This document shows, in pieces, positions 25,840 through 34,778 of a stretch of DNA of 64,000 nt (positions within the stretch are counted from its first letter, which is position 1; each line of letters starts with the position of its first letter). A program made the position numbers and the translations under genes. Source of the stretch: NBLH01 sp050296515. GTDB taxonomy: Bacteria > Bacteroidota > Bacteroidia > Bacteroidales > NBLH01. Under the pieces are notes generated by a model that made no database searches, was not told where the DNA came from, and saw only the letters and a program-made list of their open reading frames with translations. The stretch is from contig JBNKRJ010000060.1 of NCBI GenBank assembly GCA_050296515.1, positions 62,001-126,000 of the forward strand, given 5' to 3'.

Positions 25840-27315
25840 CTATATTATCGATTCCATGTTTTCCATTGCTTCACGTAATTCGGCGCCAATTAACTCAATA
25901 TCATGGAACCTGATTTCTTCATTGATCGATATAAGTTCCTTATTATCTACCTGACTTGATTTTTCTTCATTGAAGTTTTTACCAATCACACTGGTATCCA
26001 GTTTTGACATAAAATCAGCCAATAAAGGTTTACATGCATGATCAAATAAGTAACAACCATACTCTGCAGTATCGGAAATAACACGGTTCATTTCGTACAA
26101 TTTTTTCCTGGCAATAGTGTTAGCAATTAATGGTACCTCATGCAATGATTCGTAATAGGCCGATTCTTCTTTTATTCCAGACTCAGTCATTACTTCGAAG
26201 GCCAGTTCTACACCTGCCTTAACAAATGCTACCAATAATGTTCCATTGTCAAAGTACTCTTGTTCAGCTATTTCCATATTACCAGCTGGAGTTTTTTCAA
26301 AATCAGTCTCTCCTGTAGCAGCTCTCCAATTCAATAAGTTTTTATCATCATTTGCCCAATCTTCCATCATGGTTGATGAGAAGGTTCCGTCCATAATGTT
26401 ATCCATGTGTTTTTCAAACAATGGACGCATGGTTTCTTTCAATTCTTTTGCCAGTTTAAAAGCTTCAACTTTTGCCGAATTGCTTAATCGATCCATCATA
26501 TTAGTGATTCCGCCAAGTTTAAGTGCTTCAGTGATTACTTCCCAGCCATATTGAATCAATTTTGAAGCATAACCTTTATCAACTCCTCCTTCAATCATTT
26601 TATTGAAGCTCAGGATAGAGCCGGTTTGTAATAATCCGCAAAGAATGGTTTGCTCGCCCATCAAATCCGATTTTACTTCTGCCACAAACGATGAAGCTAA
26701 TACACCTGCATTGTGGCCACCGGTTGCAACAGCATAGGCTTTTGCAATTTCAAAACCATCCCCGTTTGGATCGTTTTCGCGGTGAACAGCTATTAATGTT
26801 GGTACGCCAAAACCTCTTAAATACTCAGCTCTGACTTCTGTAGCAGGTGCTTTGGGCGCAACCATTATTACAGTAATATCATCACGGATTTGCATGCCCT
26901 CTTCTACAATATTGAACCCATGGGAATAGGAAAGACATGCACCTTTTTTCATCAAAGGAACTATTTTGCTGATAACTGGTGTGTGCTGTTTATCCGGAGT
27001 TAAATTCAAAACTAAATCTGCATCAGGAATCAATTCTTCAAAAGTTCCCACTCTGAAATTGTTTTCCACTGCATTTTGATAGGATGACCTCTTTTGCTCA
27101 ATGGCTTCTTTTCTAAGGGCATACGAAACATCCAACCCACTGTCTCTCATGTTTAACCCCTGGGCAAGTCCCTGAGAGCCACAGCCCAATACAACCACTT
27201 TTTTTCCTTCTAATTTTTTAACGCCTTCGCTAAATTCCGACTCGTCCATAAACCGGCATTTTGCCAATTCTTGTACTTTCAGTCGCAACGGTAGTGTATT
27301 AAAATAATTTGCCAT
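25840..27315 (-). CDS. ilvC: Ketol-acid reductoisomerase, class II (long form)
   Basis: A protein of 491 residues, the same length as E. coli IlvC and alike along its length, so of the long two-lobed class. It isomerises and reduces acetolactate or acetohydroxybutyrate with NADPH and Mg. Visible parts are MANYFNTLPLRLK, the nucleotide-binding VVVLGCGSQGLAQGLNMRDSG, the NADPH-type basic loop ALRKEAIEQKR, and the metal-site helices EVKSDLMGEQTILCG and ESAYYESLHEVPLIAN. It is on the strand opposite to ilvDBNBN and converges with them, so it is expressed separately, from the 27316-27596 gap. Confidence 0.97.
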   Translation of the reverse strand: MANYFNTLPLRLKVQELAKCRFMDESEFSEGVKKLEGKKVVVLGCGSQGLAQGLNMRDSGLDVSYALRKEAIEQKRSSYQNAVENNFRVGTFEELIPDADLVLNLTPDKQHTPVISKIVPLMKKGACLSYSHGFNIVEEGMQIRDDITVIMVAPKAPATEVRAEYLRGFGVPTLIAVHRENDPNGDGFEIAKAYAVATGGHNAGVLASSFVAEVKSDLMGEQTILCGLLQTGSILSFNKMIEGGVDKGYASKLIQYGWEVITEALKLGGITNMMDRLSNSAKVEAFKLAKELKETMRPLFEKHMDNIMDGTFSSTMMEDWANDDKNLLNWRAATGETDFEKTPAGNMEIAEQEYFDNGTLLVAFVKAGVELAFEVMTESGIKEESAYYESLHEVPLIANTIARKKLYEMNRVISDTAEYGCYLFDHACKPLLADFMSKLDTSVIGKNFNEEKSSQVDNKELISINEEIRFHDIELIGAELREAMENMESII

Positions 27316-27596
27316 TTTCTTTTATTTTATTGTTACTTGTTTTCTGTCTACAAAATGATATTTTCTGATTTTACAAAGTAATGACATCTGATGCATAATT
27401 ATACATTGGTTTTTCTGGTGATTTTGGTAAAAATCATGGATTTTGTTTTTAGAACCTGGAAATTAGAAGTTAGAAATTGGAAAAAATTAATTGCTTTCAA
27501 TCTGCAATACAAATACAGGTATGTATTTGATTAATAACTTACTAAAGAAAATAAATAACAAAACTAAGTATCAAAGTAATAGTTAAGCAATGGTTG

Positions 27597-28484
27597 TTAT
27601 TTTTCATGATTCTTCCGATAGGTCATTGGAGAAACTCCTGAAACCTTCCTAAAGTACTTCGTAAAATATGATTGGTCAGGAAAATTCATGTAGTCTGAAA
27701 TCTCAGCGATAGATAAATCTGTATGAATTAGCAATCGTTTTACTTCTACAACTGTTTTCCTTTGAAGAATTTCAACAGACGTTTTCCCCATCACATGCTT
27801 AACCATTTGAGTTAAGTGATTTGGTGTTACAGCCAGCATATCTGCATAATCACTAATGCGTAGGTTTCTGTAATAATATTCCTCTATTAATTGCAGAAAA
27901 TTTTTAACCAAGATATGTCCTTTGCTATTTTGAACTGTCTTTCTTTCTGTAGGATACAAATCATTACAGGTGAGCAAAATTAAATCAAGCGTTGAGCGTG
28001 CTATTTCATCACTTGAAGCATTGTCATTCACTAAAACTATATCTGCACAACGCTTAAATAACAACTTCAAATACTGATTATCTTCACTTTTTGTTAAGTA
28101 AACTGGAGGATTATTTTGCTCGATCGAATAGAAAAATGGAAATTCAAGCAACCTGTTCTTATTTTTTTGATTTAAGAGATAAAACTCAGCATTAAAAATA
28201 AAAATATAGCCTTCGATGTCCTTTGAAAGTTCTAACTTGTGTGCTTGCCCGGGTGACATAAAAAAAATACAAGGAGGTATTATTTCATATTTATTGCTGT
28301 CGATAATGTGATAACCTGAACCATTTGAAAGATATAAAACCTCATAGAAGTCGTGCTTGTGAGGATACGACACCTGAAAATGTCTGTTGGCATCGAAAAG
28401 CTCAACCTCATATAGATTTCTTTTGTAGTTCTTTGTTTTGAACTTATCTAAACTATAAACTGGTATTTTTGTTTTTTTACTCAT
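27597..28484 (-). CDS. AraC-family transcriptional regulator
   Basis: A protein of 295 residues. An N-terminal cupin-like sensing domain (HKHDFYEVLYLSNGSG, PGQAHKLE) precedes a C-terminal double helix-turn-helix of about 100 residues with ISDYADMLAVTPNHLTQMVK and ISDYMNFPDQSYFTKYFRKVSGVSPMTYR, the AraC signature. A -7-like TATATTTG lies on its strand at plus 28493-28500, 9 bases before the start. It is upstream of ilvC in the same direction with a 281-base gap, so a role in ilv control is possible but unproven. Ligand unknown. Confidence 0.9.
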   Translation of the reverse strand: MSKKTKIPVYSLDKFKTKNYKRNLYEVELFDANRHFQVSYPHKHDFYEVLYLSNGSGYHIIDSNKYEIIPPCIFFMSPGQAHKLELSKDIEGYIFIFNAEFYLLNQKNKNRLLEFPFFYSIEQNNPPVYLTKSEDNQYLKLLFKRCADIVLVNDNASSDEIARSTLDLILLTCNDLYPTERKTVQNSKGHILVKNFLQLIEEYYYRNLRISDYADMLAVTPNHLTQMVKHVMGKTSVEILQRKTVVEVKRLLIHTDLSIAEISDYMNFPDQSYFTKYFRKVSGVSPMTYRKNHEK

Positions 28485-28656
28485 TTACAAAACAAATATA
28501 TTGGTTTTATCTTTTGCAATCATCAGTAAACTTGTAAATTAAATAACGGTATTGTTATTTATAAGTGATTTATCAAATATAAATTGCTCATTATTTCTAA
28601 AAGAAACTATCTTTGCTTTCTGAACAAAAATAAACGCCGCCATACTACTTTTTAGT

Positions 28657-29118
28657 TTGCCAACAAAAACTTACATAAAAGAACAATTATTGGTTCATCT
28701 ACACTTGGTGATTGATGAAAAAATAATCATTTGCAATAAAGCAATTGATTTGGCAAAAGAAGCCAGAGACAATGATTCTAAAAGTAGTGTTGGTGATAAA
28801 TATGAAACCAATCGCGCAATGATGCAAATTGAGCTGGAGAAAAACAACCAACAGCTTGCTCAATACTTAAAACAAAAGAAAGAACTTTCAAACATCGATA
28901 TCAATAAAACTTTTGATAAAGTCGAATTTGGAAGTTTGGTACTTACCAATCAAGGAAACTATTTTATCTCCATTGGACTTGGTAAAGTTGAAATTGAAGA
29001 TGAAATATTCTATTCAATTTCAATGGCCTCTCCTATTGGACAAATTCTGAGAAACAGGATTATTGGAGATATTATTCAGTTTCAGGCTAAAAGTTTCATT
29101 ATTGAAGGGATTGTTTAG
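28657..29118 (+). CDS. GreA/GreB-like protein (often mislabelled 3-oxoacyl-ACP synthase)
   Basis: A protein of 153 residues. The N-terminal half is a helical coiled-coil-like hairpin (KAIDLAKEARDNDSKSSVGDKYETNRAMMQIE); the C-terminal half, from VEFGSLVLTNQG to SMASPIGQIL and GDIIQF, resembles the FKBP-like domain of GreA/GreB transcript-cleavage factors. There is no ketoacyl-synthase motif. I infer an RNA-polymerase secondary-channel binder, unproven. The start is TTG 28657, with no ATG in the open frame upstream. It precedes ilvA by 48 bases. Confidence 0.65.
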   Translation: MPTKTYIKEQLLVHLHLVIDEKIIICNKAIDLAKEARDNDSKSSVGDKYETNRAMMQIELEKNNQQLAQYLKQKKELSNIDINKTFDKVEFGSLVLTNQGNYFISIGLGKVEIEDEIFYSISMASPIGQILRNRIIGDIIQFQAKSFIIEGIV

Positions 29119-29166
29119 CCAATTATCTAATAAAATATAGAGAAAATGGCTTAAACATAAAAAATT

Positions 29167-30465
29167 ATGTGTATGAAGAGTATTGTTGAAAATAAACAGA
29201 ATGGGCAGGTAAAAAAACAGGCTTTACCAGAGTTACAATCAATTTATGAAGCAAAGCGGGTGATTAACAATATTATTGAGCAAACTCCATTAATTCAGAA
29301 CTTTAACTTATCAGAATATTATCAGGCCAATATCTATTTTAAAAGAGAGGACTTACAAAAAACACGCTCCTATAAATTACGGGGTGCCTATCATAAGATT
29401 TCAAAATTGAATCAAGAGCAACGACAAAAAGGTATTGTTTGCGCAAGCGCAGGCAATCACGCCCAGGGAGTCGCCCTTTCATGCTTTGAACTGGGGATAA
29501 GAGGTAAAATATACATGCCTGTTACCACACCAAAACAAAAGGTGAAGCAGGTAAAAATGTATGGTAAAGACAAAGTGGATGTCGTGCTGCTGGGCGATAC
29601 ATTTGATTCAGCAAAAGAAGCAGCATTAGCTGATTGTGAAAAAAACAACCTTGTATTTATTCCTCCGTTTGATGATACGAATATCATTGAAGGGCAAGCT
29701 ACAATTGGTTTGGAAATATTGGAAAATATGAATGAACCAATTGATTATCTGCTTGTTCCAATTGGGGGAGGAGGATTGGTTTCTGGCTTAATAACTGTTT
29801 TTTCGCAAATTAGCCCAAATACCAAAATCATCGGCGTAGAACCAGAAGGTGCCCCATCAATGAAAGCAGCCATTGAAGCAGGAAAAGTAGTCGAACTTGA
29901 AAATATCAATACTTTTGTAGATGGTGCTGCTGTAAAATCAATCGGTCAGTTACCATTTGAAATTTCGAAAAAAGCACTGAATGAGATTGTGTTAGTACCA
30001 GAAGGAAAAATCTGTACAACCATCCTTAAACTATATAATGAGGAAGCGATAGTGGTGGAACCTGCCGGAGCCCTTTCCATTTCAGCCCTTGATTATCTTT
30101 CGGATAAAATAAAAGGCAAAAATGTTGTTTGCATTGTTAGTGGAGGAAATAATGATATTATTAGAATGGAAGAGATAAAAGAACGCTCCATGCTATTCGA
30201 AAGCCTTAAGCATTTCTTTTTAATCAGTTTTCCCCAGCGCCCTGGTGCTTTAAAGGAGTTTGTTGCAGAAATTCTTGGCGAAACCGATGATATTGTGCAT
30301 TTTGAATACAAAAAAAAGAACAACAGAACAGAGGGTCCTGCCCTTGTTGGAATTGTAGTTCAAAAGCCTGAAGACAGCCAGCAATTAATTGAAAGAATGA
30401 AAGCCCGAAGAATTAATTTTGAATACCTGAATGATCAGTCGGATATTTTTCACTATATCCTTTAA
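29167..30465 (+). CDS. ilvA: Threonine ammonia-lyase (biosynthetic threonine dehydratase)
   Basis: A PLP enzyme of 432 residues that turns threonine into 2-ketobutyrate, the isoleucine-specific precursor. The PLP Lys is in SYKLRGAYHKI, followed by SAGNHAQGVA, and the phosphate-binding Gly loop PIGGGGLVSGL. The C-terminal ACT-like domain (SFPQRPGALKEFVAEILG) is present once, as in B. subtilis-type enzymes, so isoleucine inhibition is expected. It supplies the substrate whose competition with pyruvate is decided by the two acetolactate synthases upstream. The next gene follows 18 bases later. Confidence 0.95.
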   Translation: MCMKSIVENKQNGQVKKQALPELQSIYEAKRVINNIIEQTPLIQNFNLSEYYQANIYFKREDLQKTRSYKLRGAYHKISKLNQEQRQKGIVCASAGNHAQGVALSCFELGIRGKIYMPVTTPKQKVKQVKMYGKDKVDVVLLGDTFDSAKEAALADCEKNNLVFIPPFDDTNIIEGQATIGLEILENMNEPIDYLLVPIGGGGLVSGLITVFSQISPNTKIIGVEPEGAPSMKAAIEAGKVVELENINTFVDGAAVKSIGQLPFEISKKALNEIVLVPEGKICTTILKLYNEEAIVVEPAGALSISALDYLSDKIKGKNVVCIVSGGNNDIIRMEEIKERSMLFESLKHFFLISFPQRPGALKEFVAEILGETDDIVHFEYKKKNNRTEGPALVGIVVQKPEDSQQLIERMKARRINFEYLNDQSDIFHYIL

Positions 30466-30483
30466 AAACAATAATAAAATAGC

Positions 30484-30927
30484 ATGCAAATAGTTTATGT
30501 AGACATGGATGATGTGCTGTGTGATTTTATGGGGACACACTCAAAAGCAAGGCAACAATCACCAGAAATTAAGTACCCACAGTCACAGTTAGATTTTTTT
30601 AGGAAGTTACCTCCCATTAATGGTGCAATTGAAGGATTCAGTCAGCTTTGGGAAAGTGAAAAATATGATGTTTACATACTGACAGCTCCTTCGGTAAAAA
30701 ATCCTCTTTGCTATTTGGAAAAAAGACTTTGGGTTACCGACCATTTTTCAATAGATGTGGCTCAAAAATTGATACTTTCACCAAATAAAGGATTACTAAA
30801 AGGTAATTTTTTAATTGATGACATGACAAATGGGAAAGGTCAGGAAGCATTTGAGGGTGAATTAATTGCATTTGGTTCGGAAAAATATCCGAATTGGGAA
30901 AGTGTTTTGAAAAAATTAAACCCATAG
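30484..30927 (+). CDS. 5'(3')-deoxyribonucleotidase-like HAD phosphatase
   Basis: A protein of 147 residues with the HAD motif DMDDVLCDF at residues 7-15 (nucleophile Asp and acid Asp), a ILTAPS motif II near 66 and FLIDDM (motif IV) near 110, matching the NT5C family that removes phosphate from deoxynucleotides. It is shorter than typical members (about 180-200), with a small cap. It follows ilvA by 18 bases, with no clear metabolic link. Confidence 0.8.
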   Translation: MQIVYVDMDDVLCDFMGTHSKARQQSPEIKYPQSQLDFFRKLPPINGAIEGFSQLWESEKYDVYILTAPSVKNPLCYLEKRLWVTDHFSIDVAQKLILSPNKGLLKGNFLIDDMTNGKGQEAFEGELIAFGSEKYPNWESVLKKLNP

Positions 30928-31017
30928 TGCAAAGAAAAACGTATATACATTCAAAAGTCCTTATTTTTTTAACAAATAATTATTTAATTTACGGTTAAAT
31001 TTTTAAACCGAATTAAT

Positions 31018-32115
31018 TTGATCTCAGAGAAACTACCATATAAACGAATAGCTATTAAAATTGGCAGTAATGTACTGACCCGAAATGATGGTAAATTGAA
31101 TACCAAGCGCATTTCTCAAATAGTAGATCAAATTGCAGAACTGCATCAGCGTGGAGTACAGGTTATATTAATTTCTTCAGGTGCAGTGGCTGCCGGAAAA
31201 GGTGAATACAGTTTTATAAAAGAAACTCCGGAAATATCAGCAAAACAAGTATGGTCTGCCATTGGACAGGTTAAGTTAATGGTTAACTATTTTTCTTTAT
31301 TTGGCAGTTATAACATCCAGGCCGCACAACTTTTAGCTACTAAAGAAAATTTTCAGGGGCTTAGATATTATTCTAACATGGAAAACTGCCTTTCAGCCAT
31401 GCTGGATAACAAGATTATCCCGGTTATTAATGAAAATGATACCATTACAGTAACTGAACTGATGTTTACCGACAATGATGAACTTTCGGGCCTGATTGCC
31501 AGTATGATGAACTGTGATGCCCTTTTTATCCTCACGTTAGTTGACGGGGTTTTTACCAGTCATCCATCGGAAGAAGGTGCTGAATTACTACGTGAATTAG
31601 ATGCTGTTGATAAGACTTTTGAAAAGTTTATTTCTCCTCAAAAATCCTTTTTTGGTAAAGGAGGTATGAACACCAAATGCACTGTAGCACAAAAAGCTGC
31701 TATACAAGGAATTAACGTACATATAGCAAGCGGCATTCGCGACAATGTTTTACTTGATATTATTGATGGAAAAGATACGCCCCATACTTTTTTTAAAGCT
31801 TCAACAGAAAAAAGAGAAGAGTTGCAAAAATGGTTACCCAGAACGACCACTTTTCCTAAAGCTTCAGTAATAATTAATGAAAATACTGTAAAGACCCTAA
31901 AAGATAAAAACACAACAAATATTATGACATCCGAAGTTGAAAAAGTGGAAGGTTTTTTTGAAGCAGATGATCTGGTTAAGATTTTTGACTCAAATGGCAA
32001 ACAATTGGGAATAGGAAAAGTAAAATACAGCTCAGAAGATATTAATAGTCCACAAAAGTTAAATAGTGACAAACTATTTATTGATCGTGACTTTCTGCTT
32101 TTGTATAAGTATTAA
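31018..32115 (+). CDS. proB: Glutamate 5-kinase
   Basis: A protein of 365 residues performing the first step of proline synthesis, ATP-dependent phosphorylation of glutamate. The amino-acid-kinase domain has KIGSNVLTR, ISSGAVAAGKGE, PVINENDTIT and FGKGGMNTKCTVAQKA; a C-terminal PUA-like domain occupies about residues 275-365. The start is TTG 31018, since no ATG lies in the frame upstream. proA and proC are not adjacent, unlike in many genomes. Confidence 0.93.
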   Translation: MISEKLPYKRIAIKIGSNVLTRNDGKLNTKRISQIVDQIAELHQRGVQVILISSGAVAAGKGEYSFIKETPEISAKQVWSAIGQVKLMVNYFSLFGSYNIQAAQLLATKENFQGLRYYSNMENCLSAMLDNKIIPVINENDTITVTELMFTDNDELSGLIASMMNCDALFILTLVDGVFTSHPSEEGAELLRELDAVDKTFEKFISPQKSFFGKGGMNTKCTVAQKAAIQGINVHIASGIRDNVLLDIIDGKDTPHTFFKASTEKREELQKWLPRTTTFPKASVIINENTVKTLKDKNTTNIMTSEVEKVEGFFEADDLVKIFDSNGKQLGIGKVKYSSEDINSPQKLNSDKLFIDRDFLLLYKY

Positions 32116-32184
32116 ACTTTTGAAATATTTTCTGAAGTTAATTAACAAGCTGGTGTTAAGTCAAGTATGATATTCCTGGTAATT

Positions 32185-32242
32185 AGCCAGGTGAAAACAC
32201 CTGGCTGGTACACTTGTCAGGTGTTGTCACCTGACAAATTAG
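32185..32242. repeat. CAGGTG double-hairpin intergenic repeat, copy B
   Basis: Two back-to-back hairpins: gccaggtg/cacctggc (around 32186-32205) and gtcaggtg/cacctgac (32216-32234). The element is flanked by short direct repeats aattagcc (about 32181-32188 and 32237-32244). It aligns with 22577-22637 near ilvB copy 2. Because both hairpins are perfect here, this copy may be the less decayed one. Confidence 0.7.
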
Positions 32243-32465
32243 CCTTGACATGACACTAGCTCTATGAAACTTTCACTCCACTTATTTCTATCAAACATAA
32301 TGATATCCATTTCTTTTTCCTGCTACAGAAGCCCCTCACTTAATCTAGAAAATTATAAAAAACAAACAATTGTTCCAGAATTAATTATAGCCCTTTCCTG
32401 TTTAAAAGAAGACAAATATACACCTGAGCACCAACACTTTAACTAACTAAGAATTTCTCAACTAA

Positions 32466-32591
32466 CAAAAAGATCAGGATTACTATATCATTCGCTATGA
32501 AAAACATGAAGAAGTCAGAAATATAAAAACCTTCATGTTGAATCATGAAACTGGTGAGCTTCCGGTCAATGACAGTATTCTTCAAAAGTGA
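32466..32591 (+). pseudogene. Remnant reading frame upstream of a small hypothetical gene
   Basis: From about 32466 to TGA 32589-32591 one frame reads like protein (QDYYIIRYEKHEEVR, then FMLNHETGELPVNDS), but it has no start codon and is closed upstream by TAA 32463. An A-rich tract at 32466-32471 could hide an indel. The short frame 32264-32446 just upstream, in another frame, may be part of the same lost gene. The stop overlaps the GTG of the next gene as GTGA. I read it as a decayed gene; a real gene with a sequencing indel is the alternative. Confidence 0.35.
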
Positions 32592-32869
32592 ATCAAATCC
32601 TTGCCGTAATAATAACAAAACAATATGGTGCTGCAATCCATTATGAACATGCAGACATTGTATTTGAGCAATGCGAATATGATACAAATGAAGACGCCAA
32701 ATTAGCTATAAATGAAATACAAAGATTAGACAAAATCAGATTTGGTACCAAAGCTGCACAATTTTTCTTAATTAATAACCTTGTCTACTATTGTGATGTG
32801 TATACTTATACAAAGAAAGCTGAACTGAAAAAAGTAGTAGAAAAGGTAAAAAGTAGGTTAATAGGTTAA
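32588..32869 (+). CDS. Small hypothetical protein
   Basis: A protein of 93 residues with no signal peptide or membrane segment and an alpha/beta pattern; the C-terminal 25 residues are a Lys-rich helix (TKKAELKKVVEKVKSRL). I do not recognise the family. It starts at GTG 32588, overlapping the stop of the remnant frame before it. The 32870-33074 gap downstream is AT-rich with no clear terminator. Composition looks protein-like, but it may be the 3' part of a broken gene. Confidence 0.45.
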   Translation: MNQILAVIITKQYGAAIHYEHADIVFEQCEYDTNEDAKLAINEIQRLDKIRFGTKAAQFFLINNLVYYCDVYTYTKKAELKKVVEKVKSRLIG

Positions 32870-33074
32870 ACTAATGTAAAAGATAAACAGCTAATTATAA
32901 GTAAATTAATCAAACAGGATTCAATAAAGCTGGATGTAACTGTTTGTCTTCATTCAAAAAACGAAACTTATAACTTATCGGATGACCAGAAATAAACAAT
33001 ATCCTTAAATTACCTTTTGTTTTATACTATTTTTGTGGATATTTTTGTTCACTAAACGCAAACATTATTAAATT

Positions 33075-34730
33075 ATGAAAATTGCTCTTGCCCAATTAAA
33101 CTATACAGTAGGTGATTTTTCAAAAAATACTGAATTAATTCTTACTACTTTAAAAAAAGCTGAAATACAAAAGGTCGACATGGTTGTTTTTTCAGAGCTA
33201 AGTGTTTGTGGATATGCCCCTTATGATTTACTGGAACAACATGATTTTATTATCCGCTGTCAGCAGGCACTTGAGAAAATTGCAAAAGAATGCAAGAGTA
33301 TTGCAGCAATTGTAGGGGTACCAACTATCAATCCTTCGAAAACAGGAAAACAGTTGTATAATTCAGCCTGTTTATTGGCTGAAGGAAAGGTTCAGGCCAT
33401 CAGAAACAAAAGCCTTCTTCCAACATATGATATTTTCGATGAATACAGACACTTCCAGCAAAATAATGAATATCAATTAGTTGAATGGAAAGGTGAACGT
33501 TTTGCTTTAACTATTTGTGAAGATTTGTGGGATAAGCAGCCTTCTGCATATGTAAATGCAAAAGGAGCTCTTTACGAAACTTCGCCAATGAGTGAATTAA
33601 GTAAATTAAAACCGACATATATAATCAATATTGCTGCTTCCCCATATTCATACAACCAGGGAGAAGTTCGTACAAAAGTACTGGTTGAAAATACAAAAAG
33701 ATATAAACTCCCCATAATTTATGTCAACCAGGTAGGTGCAAATACAGAACTAATCTTTGATGGAGATTCAATGGTCATTAATGCAGAGGGGGAAATCGTA
33801 AATCGGTTGAACGTTTTTGAAGAAGACTTTCAGGTTATTGATACTGAGGCTTTGCTAAATGACGAGTATAAGAAAATAGAAAAAACCAAGACAGATTATA
33901 TAGCCCAAATACATGATGCACTGGTTTTAGGGGTGCGTGATTATTTTGCAAAAATGAACTTCAAAACTGCCACATTAGGATTAAGCGGAGGTATTGATTC
34001 TGCCGTTACCCTGGCTATTGCTGCTGAGGCCTTAGGAGCAGAAAACCTAATGGTTGCATTAATGCCTTCGAAATTTTCGTCAGATCATTCAATTAAAGAT
34101 GCGGAGGACTTGGCTAAAAATCTTGGAGTTAAATACCATACCATTCCAATTCAGGAGATTGTTGACGAGTTTGAAAAAAGTTTTTCAAAGTTATTCAAAG
34201 GACTTAAAAGAGACGTTACCGAGGAAAATATCCAGGCAAGAGCAAGAGGAACTATTCTTATGGCATTATCTAACAAACTAGGCAATATCTTACTGAATAC
34301 CAGCAACAAAAGCGAAGCTGCCGTTGGGTATGGCACTTTATACGGCGATATGGCAGGAGGTCTATCCGTAATAGCTGATGTATACAAAACAGATGTTTTT
34401 AAATTGGCGTGGTATATCAATAGAAACAAAGAAATTATTCCTGAAAATACCATTACAAAACCGCCATCAGCAGAGTTAAGTCCCGATCAAAAAGATACTG
34501 ATTCTTTACCGGAATACGAGTTGCTGGACGCGATATTGTTTCAGTATATTGAACAAAAGTTAGCAGCTTCTGAAATCATTGCACAGGGATTTGATTCAGC
34601 TGTAGTGAAAAAAGTTATTCGTTTGGTTGATGTTAATGAATATAAACGCTTCCAGACACCACCGATATTACGAGTTTCATCTAAAGCTTTTGGTTTTGGA
34701 CGAAGAATGCCATTGGTTGCGAAATATTAG
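33075..34730 (+). CDS. nadE: NAD+ synthase, glutamine-hydrolysing
   Basis: A protein of 551 residues made of two domains. Residues 1-260 are a nitrilase-type glutaminase with Glu 41 in FSELSVCGYAP, Lys in NKSLLPTYDIFDEYRHF and Cys in TICEDLWD. Residues 285-551 are the NAD synthetase domain with the PP-loop LGLSGGIDSAVTLA and NTSNKSEAAVGYGTLYGDM. It converts deamido-NAD to NAD with ATP, ammonia being channelled from glutamine. A TATTTTTG -7-like element lies at 33028-33035. It is followed at once by a palindromic terminator. Confidence 0.96.
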   Translation: MKIALAQLNYTVGDFSKNTELILTTLKKAEIQKVDMVVFSELSVCGYAPYDLLEQHDFIIRCQQALEKIAKECKSIAAIVGVPTINPSKTGKQLYNSACLLAEGKVQAIRNKSLLPTYDIFDEYRHFQQNNEYQLVEWKGERFALTICEDLWDKQPSAYVNAKGALYETSPMSELSKLKPTYIINIAASPYSYNQGEVRTKVLVENTKRYKLPIIYVNQVGANTELIFDGDSMVINAEGEIVNRLNVFEEDFQVIDTEALLNDEYKKIEKTKTDYIAQIHDALVLGVRDYFAKMNFKTATLGLSGGIDSAVTLAIAAEALGAENLMVALMPSKFSSDHSIKDAEDLAKNLGVKYHTIPIQEIVDEFEKSFSKLFKGLKRDVTEENIQARARGTILMALSNKLGNILLNTSNKSEAAVGYGTLYGDMAGGLSVIADVYKTDVFKLAWYINRNKEIIPENTITKPPSAELSPDQKDTDSLPEYELLDAILFQYIEQKLAASEIIAQGFDSAVVKKVIRLVDVNEYKRFQTPPILRVSSKAFGFGRRMPLVAKY

Positions 34731-34764
34731 TAGAGACACATGGCCGTGTGCCTCTACTGTTTTA
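34729..34764 (+). terminator. Terminator after nadE, formed by a GTAGAGAC...GTCTCTAC-type palindrome
   Basis: Arms 34729-34743 (agtagagacacatgg) and 34744-34758 (ccgtgtgcctctact) are complementary with one mismatch and one wobble; TGTTTT follows. The left arm starts inside the nadE stop codon. Palindromes of this GTAGAGAC type are dispersed in many bacterial genomes. Confidence 0.7.
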
Positions 34765-34778
34765 ATACTATCAAATCA

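Noticed and set aside
31638..32072. 144-residue open frame antisense to proB
   Set aside because: It lies wholly opposite a well-conserved gene, is Ser/Phe-rich as expected of a shadow frame, and has no family features.
31018..32115. proB as a pseudogene because proA is not next to it
   Set aside because: All kinase motifs and the PUA domain are intact; proA may lie elsewhere in the genome.
32264..32446. 60-residue plus-strand frame as a real gene
   Set aside because: It has no recognisable domain, odd composition and adjoins frames that are clearly broken, so I treat it only as possible remnant sequence.
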